Source of the DNA: Dicyema japonicum
Lineage: Eukaryota; Dicyemida; Rhombozoa; Dicyemidae
DNA: 64,000 bases
Reading direction: 5' to 3'
Assembly: GCA_011109175.1 (NCBI GenBank)
Contig: RDEW01000017.1
Coordinates: 689,855-753,854, forward strand
In this document: in pieces, positions 21,721 through 34,691 of the stretch
How positions within the stretch are numbered: the first letter of the stretch is position 1
Layout: each line of letters begins with the position of its first letter
The notes under the pieces: generated by a model
Database searches by the model: none
The model's input: the letters and a program-made list of their open reading frames with translations, nothing else
What the model was told of the DNA's origin: nothing
Translations under genes and position numbers: made by a program

Positions 21721-23600
21721 TTACTTAATTATAGAGACCAATGTTAAACCAAAAAAACTAAGTGATCCTGACGAATTGAGCCTACACAAGTTCGCTGCGG
21801 GCGACCACTTCCTTCTTGGCATTGGTGTCCTTTTTTGTTTTTTTCAATTATGTGTCTCCAAGGGCGTCGGTGATTTACTATTTTCCCCTGTATACCATTT
21901 TTCAGTTAGTTTGAAGGCCCTTTTCTTGGTTGTGGAGATTTTCTGAGTGATCGTATAAGAGGCCAATGGTCCCCATGAAGCACACGCATATGAAATGCAT
22001 GGTTCGATGTACTGTGAGAAGAGCGTTTTAAGTATAGGGTAATGTCCAATTTTCCATAGACCTGTTAGCCATTTCAGAAGGTTGATTTTCTTCCCACATT
22101 AGTTCAGCACGTTAGTAACGTATCTCGAAAAATTTATATGCGTATCGAAAGTTAGACCCAATATTTTTTGCCATTTGCTGAAAGGCGATCCTCTTCCTTC
22201 CGCAGTAACTTTTATTGTCCTGTTCGACAATCTTTTGTCCGAGGTATAGAGTTGTAACAGATTTTTCGGTGTTGATATCCGATTTTCATTAAACCATTCG
22301 AGTAGTCGCGAGGTGTTGTTGTATCCTTACCGTCGCTGTTTGGATGTTCTGATCCCATGAGGACAAAACGATGTCGTCTGCATAAGCGAGAAGCAGGTCG
22401 TCTTCTTTATTCAGCGTTGGAATGTCAGTCGTAAATAAGTTGAATAAGAATGTGATAGCGGCGAACCCTGGGGTACTCTATTTGAAAATAAACGGGAGAC
22501 AGAACAACTGTTTCCAATGCACACTCTTCCTCTCCGTCTGCTAAGGAAGTTAGTTAGCCAGAGTTTGAGGTTTTCAGGGATATCGGATTAGTAGATTTTC
22601 AATGTTAGTCTAAAGCTTTGTGGATGTCCAGTGAACATAACACAGTTTTCTTGTCTCTTGTACAGAAATCCAGAGCGAATAAAGTTAGTCAGGGAGCTGG
22701 AAGTTTGTTGTGGACCGATCCTTTTTGAAACCATACAGGAACGGTTTATCGGGAGTCCTTTCAGTGATTTTTACGAGGATGAGCTATTCCAGAATTTTTT
22801 ACATGAAGCAAAGGAGAGAAATAGGCCTGAAGGAAGCTGGGTCTTCTTTCGGTTTTCCGGGATTCAATATTGGGCGGATGTTTGCAAGTTTCCACATCGT
22901 TGGGATTGAGTTATAGTTAATCAACCAGTTTTAGATTTTGGTCAAGGTATCGATTCCCTCATTACCTAGGTTTTTCAAGAGAATTATGGAATTACTTTTT
23001 TATGGCTTAGAGATACCATTACCTTTTTTCAGTGAAATAAGTTAATTGATCCCTTTTCGGTTTTCTTAGCGGCGGTTTGGATGGGTCAGTCCTCATATGG
23101 TTTTTGTAAGAGATTTTTAGTAGTATTTTATTAAAGCGTTTAGGTCCTTTTCGCTGAATTCGTCATTTCCGGGTGTCCTCTCATACACTTTCGAGATATT
23201 TCGAATAGTTTTCCAGACCGGTTACGATATAATAACGTAAGGACCATCTTCCATTTTCCTCTTTGTATTTTGAATTCTTTGGCTTTTATTTCCTCGTTCA
23301 GGACTTTAAGACGGATCCTTGCTTCGGAGGAACGGATCCCTGCTTTTTGAGACGGTTTCTTTCCTTGACCAGAGCCTTCTTTCCGTACTCACTTGTGTAA
23401 ACGGCATATCTTTCACTTGTGTAAACGGCAAATCTGACAATCGGTTTCGCCTCTTTACCATTTTTGCATTCAGGACGACTAAAAGACCTCTTCTTATGTC
23501 CTGGTCCGCTCACGAGTTCTGCAGCGTATCAAAGACATCTGATGGGTTTATTCACTTTTGGTTGTGGCTTTCCTGTAGGCAACCAGTTCCCTTCAATTGA
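21720..23600 (-). mobile_element. APE-type LINE (family A), longest copy: RT with many breaks
   Basis: In coding order on the minus strand there is a basic pre-RT linker (about 23590-23150: 'ALVKERNRLKKQGS', 'GKLFEISRKCMRGHPEM'). Then come 'WKLANIRPILNPGKPKEDPA' and 'FRPISLLCFM', a thumbprint of RT motifs 1-2. 'LKLWLTNFLSRRRGRVCIG' and 'NRVPQGSPLSHS' follow, and the YADD region is degraded. The end has 'KILGLTFDTHINFSRYVTNV' and 'YIEPCISYACASWGPLASY'. Numerous stops and shifts make it inactive. It is the reference copy for the shorter fragments at 4.9 and 8.8 kb. A 21-bp tandem repeat ('acttgtgtaaacggca' twice) lies at 23391-23432. Confidence 0.78.
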
Positions 23601-23879
23601 ACGGTCAATTGTGGCTCAAATTGAGGTCCGACAGTATGATATATTTCTATTGCACGAAATTTCTTATCTTTTCATGACGGATGAATGCTATTGTGTTCCT
23701 TTTTTGCGCATGGACGAACTCGGGAGATATTTGAAACCTATTTTTAACTATTATAACCCCAAGATCACTGAGGGAAACCTATTTTTAACTAAGAATTATC
23801 AGATAATTTTATTAATTTAAGTTTCAGTTCAAATTAAAATATATATGTTAAATAAAATTAATTACAGTTTGATAAGTGA

Positions 23880-25166
<1,287 letters not shown>

Positions 25167-25439
25167 CTATCCAACAATGATTTTACTAACTTATTAACTA
25201 AGATTCGGCTTAATTCGTAATTGTTCAATTCTTTTTTTGACTTTTAATTTTTTCTAGTTTTTAAAATTAACATTTGTTTTTTTTAACAATAATTTGATTA
25301 ATCAATTGGACCCCGCCGACAAAATTGGCGCACCGTTGTCTTTACTATGGCAACAAAAATAAACTGGAGTGGGCACTGTGTTTTACGGAAGTCATAACTT
25401 TTGAGTATACTAGACGTCTTAACTTCTTGAGAAAATGCT

Positions 25440-25630
25440 GATGTTTCTCGTTTATCATACTAATAATAGCTTCCCATCCTCGAAGGAAAAGATTGTAATT
25501 ACTCCCACCCTTATTTTGTCTCCTATGTTCAACCCGATCGGTTCCACTATGAAGGGATGTCTAGAAGACTCTAAAGCATGCACGAGGGAAATGCCCTCTG
25601 TCTCTTGGCAACTGCTGTGTAATTTGCCTT
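25440..25630 (-). mobile_element. RLE-type LINE endonuclease remnant
   Basis: The minus strand reads 'LVHALESSRHPFIVEPIGLN' and 'GVITIFSFEDGKLLLV', a decayed match to 'VKRALESAGYPAILEPVGLD' of the 13.6-kb copy. The RPDG catalytic motif is lost. It is fused head-on to a family-A-like LINE on the other strand. Confidence 0.65.
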
Positions 25631-26270
25631 TCTTTCCAGTAACCACATTATTTACTCCCGACAGAAAATTAAGCAGAATGACGGCGGAGCTAAAAGTAGA
25701 TAATACCGAAATCCCATTTAGCAAACACCAGAAAATAAGAATCACATTCGACATGCACATGTGTTTTTCACTGCATGTCGAAAAAACAATTATCAAATGA
25801 GAGAAAGGGGCTAACCTTCTGAAAAGCTTCTCAGGGTTATGGAAAGGCGGAAACCATCAAGTCCTGAACTTCATCTACAAACAGTACATCGAACCATGCA
25901 TCTCATGTGAGTGTGCTTCCTGGGGCTCGTTTATCTCTTGGAAAAATTCAATGAAAATTGAAGCCATTCAAAAAGGGCATGTAAAGTTACAGAGCGATAG
26001 ACTTCTGGAAAAGTCCCCTCTCCAAGAACTCTGATTTTCCTAATCCGCATAAACAGAAGAGCGGCCCGTGCGATTACGAGCATCCAACTGTACGGGCGAT
26101 ACGTGCTTGCGTGGGCTCGAGGGAGTAACATCTGTCAAGTTGAGGTCACTGTAGGAGCATGTTGGAATCACTTGAGTAGTTAGTTTGGTTCTACAGTGGT
26201 CTTTGAAATTTTTCATTTCTATGGACGATCGCTTCAATTATGTTTCGGTCTAAAGAGAATTACTAACTGG
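25630..26270 (+). mobile_element. APE-type LINE fragment, RT C-terminus
   Basis: 'FTPDRKLSRMTAELKVDNTE', 'CFSLHVEKTIIK', 'LLKSFSGLWKGGNHQVLNF' and 'YKQYIEPCISCECASWGSF' correspond step by step to the family-A end, but the copy belongs to a diverged subfamily. Stops are present after 25797. Confidence 0.7.
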
Positions 26271-26399
26271 CTTTAAGCTAAAGTGTGTGATCGTCTCAAC
26301 TTTTCTGTATAGAGATGAGAAATTGGTGGATTTCCATTCTTAGAGGTAAAGAAACATAGTGATATAGGTTAAGATTAAAAAGTGTGGAGTCCCCAAAAG

Positions 26400-27250
26400 C
26401 TCCGCAATAAACCTCTTAATGACGATTAAGCAGCTAACACTGGTCCTGTGTTCTAATCCTCCTGTTGGCTTCTTGGTTGAAGATTTCTCTTCCTCTGCCC
26501 CCTCCTCTTTCCTTGTTCTAGTTGAGTAGAGTCATGCGATTCATCTATCTCTGGTTGCGCCGGTGCCAGGGTAGCATGAAAAGGATCATTTGCTCTTCCC
26601 CACTCCACTAAACGGTTCACACAACTGCAAAAACTAGTTAAACTCCTTAAATATATTGAAAAGAATCGGGCATAGGACAGACCACTGAGTTAAAGCATCT
26701 GTTTAGATGGTTTTTAGATATCTGGTTATTTTGAGGGCAGTGTTCTGAACTCTGGATTTTCTCGAGGTTTTTTGAAGATATACAACTTCCCCAATCAGGG
26801 ACAGAATATTGGTTGTTATCCAAATAAACTGTTTATGAGACAAGTAGAGCCTAAAAAGTGCTAGGCTCTAATTGTTCTGACAAAAAGAAGTGTCAACCAT
26901 AGCACGTAGCATTTTAAATTTCTTCTGAGTCTTATCAAACATCTACATCCTTCGAAGCAGACATGGATTGATCAAAAAGCAGAAAAAATATACGGGAGAA
27001 AAGATCTTGCTCAGTACACATGTCAATATCCGGTAAAGTTTTGCTGATGTCGAATGAAACAACATGAGTTCGCTAGGAAGTTTGCGATTGTTAAATCTAC
27101 CAACGATGAATTGAGTAAGGAGTGAAGTAAATTGTTTTGTAGCAGAAAACAAAGCCCATGTTGAGATTCAGCAAACGGTAGGCAAGTTTGAAGAAATTTA
27201 ATACACTCGTTCTACGTTTTTACACAACTGGTAAATAGGAAAAAGGATCG
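26400..27250 (-). mobile_element. Highly decayed LINE-like sequence and shared repeat tail
   Basis: Minus-strand frames near 26943-27200 ('ATKQFTSLLTQFIVGRFNN', 'QQNFTGY') look like a worn RT. The stretch 26450-26560 ('gttggcttcttggttgaaga', 'gtgattcat'-like end) resembles 30720-30800 and 32800-32880, so it belongs to the same repeat family as those RTE-like tails. Assignment to a clade is not possible. Confidence 0.4.
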
Positions 27251-27674
27251 AAAGGGTAACGGATTTAGATGATCCAAGGTAAATGGACTGTTAGATGAGA
27301 TTGATTAATGCAGGAATTTTTTAGATGGCTAGACAATCGTTCTTCTCCATTTGAATTCACAGAGTTTGTGAAAAAATTGATGTAAGTGATCGGGTTACAA
27401 AGATTTATTCTGCATTTTTCTAAAAACGAACGTTTCGACGACGGACTTTATGATAATTACGTAACTACTTAAATTTCAACCAACAAACAAAAATTAGTTT
27501 CTCATTTATATGACAAAAAATTTCTTTTTCCTTTTGATTGATATTGAGGCTATAAATTCAGAATTGCTAATTCGCATTACAATATTTACTTAAATGACAA
27601 ATATTTTAGAGAAATTTAAATACAAGATAAATAAATACACGTTAAAAAGTGGAATCCTAGGAAAATAAATAATA

Positions 27675-30227
27675 CTAAACCTTAATAATAAATGATGAAA
27701 AAGTACATCGCCTTTTAGATTTTGAAGGTAATGACATTAACTCAGTTATAAAATCAACATGTTCATCACAAAATAAACGATCATCCGATGATATAACTAG
27801 TCGACCGCTGGCATGATTATCACAAAATGACGTAATGCATAAAGAACAATAGTGTGATGATCGGGAACCACAAAAATCACAAAAATGACGAGGGCAAACC
27901 CATAATCCAGAAAATTTACTTTCTTTGATCTTTACACATTCATAATGGTATCTTTCTTCACAAACATAACAGACACATTTTGTCAGGGAACAATATTTTT
28001 TACACCGATAACAAATATTCTTTTTATTTGTTTGCTTTTCGACAATTGATTCTTTTTCATCTAATTGGCCAAGATATCCTTTGCATTTATTAGTACCGCA
28101 ATGACAGGGAATGCGATCTCCGCCGATATACTTAAAATTATAATTGAACGTAAGTTCTGTATCTAAAAATAATGAACTGATCATCCCAACCCTTTGGAAT
28201 ATCATTTATAGCAAAAAAACCAACTCGAGGTTCTCCATTCACATTCCACATTTGCGTGATAACATTGGGATCGCAGCTATGGTTCATAAACCTAGAAAGA
28301 TTGCCTTTATATTTAGCATCGATAATACTAAAAATAATATGAAAGGTAACCGATTTTTTGATATACACAAAAAATAAAAATTATTGTCGTCAAATATATA
28401 AAGATGTCGCAGCCGATTTTTCATTTCTTCCTCTGTAATAATTTCTCCAACATATTCATTAATAAAACGCCCCTTAAAATTTAGAAAAAATGAACTTTCT
28501 TAATTTCTTCCAATGTTCTTAGTCCATATCCAGTATTATTAGATGTCCTAAAAAATTCTTGCTTTGGATATAAGCGACGCGAGAAAAATCGGTTTTTACA
28601 TTCTTTACCATTTGGGCAAAGAGATGGATGACACTCATACATAAGAGAACGAGTATAACATCTCTCATCAGAGCATAACTCCACATCTGTACACTCACAG
28701 CGAGACAGAGTTGATAAGTCAACTTTAACGGGTTTAGCCACTCCAGAATAGTGATTAAACTATAATTTAATGGATTTTAAAATTTTACTTTAATTTTTTT
28801 GAAATGTGGCGAAGTTAGTTCACAGAAATAATCCTGTTCAATTTTGTTATGCCATACTGTCCACTCATTTAAGGCAATTTTTGCCAAGGAAATGGCTAAT
28901 ATAAAATTTAAGTATGAAACATTCAATATATGACTCGTCAAGATCAGAAAATCTGAATGTCACATTCATGTCGTCTTCAATATTAAATTTAGAAACTCTG
29001 AAATGTCAAATTAAATTTACGTAAATTTATTACACCAAGCATAATTGTCACCACCTCCAAAAAAGCGGACAATAAATTCTCCTCTCTTATGCTTGCTTTT
29101 TTTGATCTTCTCGGGAACTAAATGAAGAAGACAAATTTCAGCGGGCCACCATCTAATATTAAAAGGCGATAATCAACCTAAAGGATATAAATTTGGCCCA
29201 AACAATGTCTCCATACAAAGGCCTAAATCCAGATATGCAATCCTTGCACTGCCATAATTGACTACAAAAAATTTGCTGATTTGAAGAAAGGCATTTCAAA
29301 TGAAATGAGGATGAGCACGAATCACAACAAAGTAATTGTCCTCCTTGAAATATTAAAAATAAAAACCTTGTCCACATATAAAACAGATACTAATATTAGA
29401 TTTATTCATCTGAAAATGATCGGGGCATAAAATCTCGGTAGAAGAAATAAAATACGTCCCAGCTGGTAAACAGTAATAACTTTGATGATATGTGTTAGGA
29501 CACCACAAACAGGATATCAAATTTGCTAAGGATATAAAAAAACGACATACTTTTAAAATTTTCAAGAGGGAACTTCCTTCTTGAGGCATAGCAAGTAACA
29601 CAGTAGTGTCTTGAGCAATAAAAAATTTCATGGTAGCCGAAACAATTATCTCCACGAAAATTCATAATACAGTTTACGTCGTAATGAAGATTGCAGCCAT
29701 CGTATCCACAAATTCGAAGACAAATATTGTTCTTTTTGCAGATAAAACAACATTCTTTATTTATAGCTAAAAATATTATATTTTTAAAATTGAAATATCC
29801 TTTTAGTAATTAAATAATAAATCCAAATTACTTTTTGCAGAAATAATGCAGCCATTGCAATAATTGCTGCCTTCATAGGATTCAAGACACGATTTGTGAA
29901 AACTTTGTCTGCAAGGGCCATCACAAAGGACGGAGTTATTTTCAAAACATTTAATCACTTTTTTACTACAGCCAAAACAATCAGATTTGCATTCATGTGA
30001 AAATTGCGAGATGTCGATATTTGGCTTTATGTAAGAAAATTGTAGTTTTCGATTCAATTTAACGTCAGTCTTGTTAACAAGTTCGTGGATATTAATCTCG
30101 AAGTTAGTTAAGAGAATTACTTTATCTTTAACATATTTTTTTTCGTTTACTTGGAAATCGACGAATTCTTCAGAGTCTAAATACTTTTCATTGGCTTTTA
30201 CGGCAAGTTTTTTTCTAGGTGAGATAG
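27675..30227 (-). CDS. NSD: NSD-family histone H3K36 methyltransferase (PHD-PWWP-AWS-SET-PHD), 5' end unresolved
   Basis: Nuclear chromatin enzymes of this family mono- and dimethylate H3K36. In coding order the gene has PHD fingers ('[15 protein letters not shown]' to 'CNGC' near 29990-29850, a second near 29760-29560, and '[18 protein letters not shown]' near 29330). Next are PWWP ('YGDIVWAKF', then '[11 protein letters not shown]') and AWS ('[15 protein letters not shown]', '[16 protein letters not shown]', near 28710-28600). SET follows ('INEYVGEII', '[13 protein letters not shown]', 'ELTFNYN', near 28460-28140), then post-SET ('[13 protein letters not shown]') and the family's C-terminal C5HCH PHD pair ('[15 protein letters not shown]' to 'FCDNH'). 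SET core residues NHSC and the FNYN tyrosine are kept. Introns measured at 23 and 28 nt restore frame exactly. The most 5' exon found begins at 30227 after a splice acceptor, so at least one upstream exon with the start codon is missing from this annotation. The stop is at 27675-27677. Confidence 0.88.
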
Positions 30228-30560
30228 CTAAAAATCAAATAAATTTAATTTGTCACAATAATCACACATAAGATGAATGTGTTTAAATTTATTTAAACAA
30301 TAAATATTTTCAAGAAAGTAATTAATGAAATTCTTTAAGTTAAAAAATAAATAATTTTTAACCAGAATGACCAGATAACTTAGAATGTGCCTCGTAGGGA
30401 CCTTCCATATCTTGGACAATTATGAGGAAGATCGAACAAATGCAAAATATGGCTTTCAGGGTTACGGAGTTGTGGACTTGTGGGGATTATCGAACAAGAC
30501 CTCTGGAGGCCTTTATGCGACTGGACTTCAGAATGCGGTAATACAGTCTCGTAAATTCAT
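30228..30560. other. Likely 5' exon/intron region of the NSD gene plus spacer
   Basis: The missing first exon of the NSD gene should lie here or beyond. The minus-strand frame at 30419-30228 crosses a probable intron and is not a convincing exon. Confidence 0.3.
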
Positions 30561-30904
30561 TTAGCCACTTAGTACGGTCATGTACGGGCACGTGGGAGGA
30601 ACACTAGGACTAAGATAAGGTTTCTAATGCAACTCATCTGGATCATGTGATAATTAGTTTGATTTTACCGTGGTATTGCGATGTTAAATAGATAAAATAG
30701 TACTATAACAATGTTCTTTGGTTCAATTTTCTCCGCTGACTACTTGGTCGAAGGTTTTTCCTCCTTTTCTACCTTCTTTCTACTAGAGTGAACCCATGTG
30801 ATTCATTTGTTTCAGATAAAGTACGTAAATTCACTTCCTACACGCAATGTCTTATTATTACTATTAGTACTTTCACGAGAGCCTCACATGTGCAGCAAAA
30901 ATTA

Positions 30905-31135
30905 TAAGAGAAAGAGTTAACTTGTTCCATGCTTTTCTGTTTTTAGACAGATCCTTCAGTGTGTCCAGGTCGTCCCCAGATGTCAATGTTTTTTTACGGC
31001 TTTCAGATCGTTTTGTAAAACGACTGAGAGGGTTGTTCTCGGTCATCCACGAAAGCGTTTTACATGGGAGGAGTAGTAATCTTCCATGGCGATATTCGGG
31101 CGCAATTTCTTGCGAATCAAAAGCAAACTAAACTT
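30905..31135 (-). mobile_element. RTE-like LINE C-terminal remnant (left copy of the duplicated block)
   Basis: The minus strand carries 'RFTKRSESRKKTLTSGDD', 'LDTLKDLSKNRKAWNKLTL' and, in another frame, 'RGRPRTTL'-like pieces. Order and spacing follow the 40069-40407 copy ('RGRPRTTLPVILDEDLRR'). Confidence 0.55.
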
Positions 31136-32249
31136 TCTCAAGCATCGGAATTGCCTTTTACCCGTAATAAATGACGTTTATTTTTTTAATAATTAAGATA
31201 TAAAAACTATAAATTAGTAAGCAGCTCTCGCAATTGAGAGCTCATTCTTCTTAAGATATATTCTATTAGCCATCTTCTTAACTTTTTTTGCTGTCAACGA
31301 TCGATAGAAAGCGAGTTTTTTTTTTATAGAATCTACGTTTCGACTGCGTTGGTCTTGATAAAAAATGTTTTTTTAAAGGATTTCAGCTTTCCCTAAGGCT
31401 GATACCAGGTGAGTAACCACAGTGAGGTTAAAAAATCAGAAACCATCTACACAAATTGCTTCACATGTCAGTTATTTCTCATTATTCCATGGGAGAAAAT
31501 GTCTATAATTCTTTTCCTATTTCTTGTGATTCCAGAGTTATTAATTAATTTATTTTTGCGTACTTTTTCTTATTTTAACAGTGAATATATCCGAGGTGAA
31601 GAACTTCTTTCAGTGAATATAAGTTCTGAACAAATGAAAGAAGTGTAAGGTACACAAACAATGCAAGTTCAAATGCCGTCCGGCTTAAAAATTGAACTAA
31701 TTAGGAGGATCATCTGTCATAAGTATTTGGTAATAGTTAATATGATTCCATCTATATCGCTAATAATAATAGTTTCAATTTCTAAGATGGCAAATGAATA
31801 TACATTACAAAACATATGATTAGAAAATAGAGATAAATTAAAAAAAAGTCATAGGTTGCTGCAGAAAGCTTGGGGAGAAATTTATAATTTTCTAATTTAA
31901 ACGTTATTACTGAAAAATTCTATATAATCATCATGTTGGTTATTATTACAAATTAGTTTTTAATGCTCAATTTGGTTTTAAGTACAAATTGACATTGATT
32001 TAATAAATTGAAATTACATGGTAACATATGAAGATAACGATCAAAGGTGAATTTTGAAAATAGTATCAATTATTACTACTATAGTATCAATTATTAATTA
32101 TTACCACTATAAAACAAGGTTTAGAATATTTAATTTATATTAATTTAATTATTTTAAATAATCCATTTAATGTCAATATATTTTGGTTACACAATGTATT
32201 AGTAATAAATGTATTGATAAAATCATTAAAATCCATAGAAATAGAAAAA

Positions 32250-32634
32250 ATGAGTGTATGAGATTATTTTTAATTAACTTTTCAGAATATTTATGATGAC
32301 TTTATTCTGAACCACCTCAAGAATTATGGATATTTTAGGAATAAAGTATTTTTAAATAAATGTACCCAAAAGAGTTTTAGTGATTCAAAAGTTATAAAAA
32401 ATGAGAATAAGGATGCACCAAGGAGAAAAATAAGTTCCGACTTAGATTCTTTTGAATATAAATTCAGTGATTTCGCATATCCTGATGGAATTGACTTAAC
32501 AAAAGGAAGTCCGTCATTAATCATGAAAGACTGTTTTAAAGATTTAAAAGAGCCCTTTTATGAAAAAAGTTTTTTTTCATAAACTTATTTAAAAGTTGAA
32601 AATGGAAATAATCCGTCAATTAAGTCAAATCTAT
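32250..32634 (+). pseudogene. Duplicate of the first two AGBL2/3-like exons
   Basis: The ATG at 32250 and the exon 'YDDFILNHLKNYGYFRN' onward repeat the 34310 start, then stop at the N. There is one base difference in a T-run near 32570 that breaks the frame. This is probably the other haplotype of the same exons rather than a second gene. Confidence 0.7.
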
Positions 32635-32635
32635 N

Positions 32636-34691
32636 TTAGCCACTTAGTACGGTCATGTACGGGCACGAGGGAGGAACACTAGGACTAAGATAAGGTTTCT
32701 AATGCAACTCATCTGGATCATGTGATAATTAGTTTGATTTTACCGTGGTATTGCGATGTTAAATAGATAAAATAGTACTATAACAATGTTCTTTGGTTCA
32801 ATTTTCTTTGCTGACTTCTTGGTCGAAGGTTTTTCCTTCTTTTCTATCTTCTTTCTACTAGAGTGAACCAAAGTGATTCATTTGTTTCAGATAAAGTACG
32901 TAAATTCACTTCCTACACGCAATGTCTTATTATTAGTATTAGTACTTTCACGAGAGCCTCACATGTGCAGCAAAAATTATAGAGAAAGAGTTAACTTGTT
33001 CCAGGCTTTTCTGTTTTTAGACAGATCCCTCAGTGTGTCCAGGTCGTCGCCAGATGTCAATGTTTTTTTACGGCTTTCAGATCGTTTTGTAAAACGACTG
33101 AGAGGGTTGTTCTCGGTCATCTACGAAAGCATTTTACATGGGAGGAGTAGTAATCTTCCATGGCGATATTCGGGCGCAATTTCTTGCGAATCGAAAACAA
33201 ACTAAACTTTTCAGAGCATCGGAATTGCCTTTTACCCGTAATAAATGACGTTTATTTTTTTAATAATTAAGATATAAAAACTATAAAGTAGTAAGCAGCT
33301 CTCGCAATTGAGAGCTCATTCCTTCTTAAGATATATTCTATTAGCCATCTATCTTCCAACTTTTTTTTACTGTCAACGATCGATAGAAAGCGAGTTTTTT
33401 TTGATTATAGAATCTACGAAATTTCGAATGCGTTGACTTGATAAAAAATGTTTTTTTAAAGATTTCAGCTTTCCCTAAGGCTGATATCAGGTGATTAACC
33501 ACAGTGAGGTTAAAAAATCAGAACACAAATTGCTTCACATGTCAGTTATTTCTCATATTCCATGGGAGAAAATGTCTATAATTCTTTTCCTATTTCTTGT
33601 GATTCCAGAGTTATTAATTAATTTATTTTTGCGTACTTTTTCTTATTTTAACAGTGAATATATCCGAGGTGAAGAACTTTTTTCGAGATATCACCAACCA
33701 TAAGTTCTGAACAAATGAAAGAAGTGTAAGGTACACAAACAATGCAAGTTCAAATGCCGTCCGGCTTAAAAATTGAACTAATTAGGAGGATCATCTGTCA
33801 TAAGTATTTGGTAATAGTTAATATGATTCCATCTATATCGCTAATAATAATAGTTTCAATTTCTAAGATGGCAAATGAATATACATTACAAAACATATGA
33901 TTAGAAAATAGAGATAAATTAAAAAAAAGTCATAGGTTGCTGCAGAAAGCTTGGGGAGAAATTTATAATTTTTTAATTTAAACGTTATTACTGAAAAATT
34001 CTATATAATCATCATGTTGGTTATTATTACAAATTAGTTTTTAATGCTCAATTTGGTTTTAAGTACAAATTGACATTGATTTAATAAATTGAAATTACAT
34101 GGTAACATATGAAGATAACGATCAAAGGTGAATTTTGAAAATAGTATCAATTATTAATTATTACCACTATAAAACAAGGTTTAGAATATTTAATTTATAT
34201 TAATTTAATTATTTTAAATAATCCATTTAATGTCAATATATTTTGGTTACACAATGTATTAGTAATAAATGTATTGATAAAATCATTAAAATCCATAGAA
34301 ATAGAAAAAATGAGTGTATGAGATTATTTTTAATTAACTTTTCAGAATATTTATGATGACTTTATTCTGAACCACCTCAAGAATTATGGATATTTTAGGA
34401 ATAAAGTATTTTTGAATAAATGTACCCAAAAGAGTTTTAGTGATTCAAAAGTTATAAAAAATGAGAATAAGGATGCACCAAGGAGAAAAATAAGTTCCGA
34501 CTTAGATTCTTTTGAATATAAATTCAGTGATTTCGCATATCCTGATGGAATTGACTTAACAAAAGGAAGTCCGTCATTAATCATGAAAGACTGTTTTAAA
34601 GATTTAAAAGAGCCCTTTTATGAAAAAAGTTTTTTTATAAACTTATTTAAAAGTTGAAAATGGAAATAATCCGTCAATTAAGTCAAATCTA
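32636..34691. repeat. 2.06-kb duplicated block, right copy
   Basis: This is the partner of 30562-32634. It leads without a break into the rest of the carboxypeptidase gene, so it is the copy to use for that gene. Confidence 0.85.
32985..33205 (-). mobile_element. RTE-like LINE C-terminal remnant (right copy of the duplicated block)
   Basis: The same fragment as 30905-31135 with a few base changes. Confidence 0.55.

Larger units (their letters stand above)
30562..32634. repeat. 2.07-kb duplicated block, left copy (ends at the N)
   Basis: This is nearly identical to 32636-34691 and runs from 'ttagccacttagtacggtc' to 'ttaagtcaaatctat'. It contains an RTE-like LINE tail, AT-rich DNA and the first two exons of the carboxypeptidase gene. 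The copies differ by scattered SNPs and small indels, for example an extra 'ttactactatagtatcaa' near 32080 here. The single N at 32635 separates them, so this is most likely an uncollapsed contig overlap. Confidence 0.85.

Noticed and set aside
30562-34691. Real 2-kb tandem duplication creating two carboxypeptidase starts
   Set aside because: The block edges coincide exactly with a single N and the right copy alone continues into the gene, so an assembly overlap is the simpler reading.
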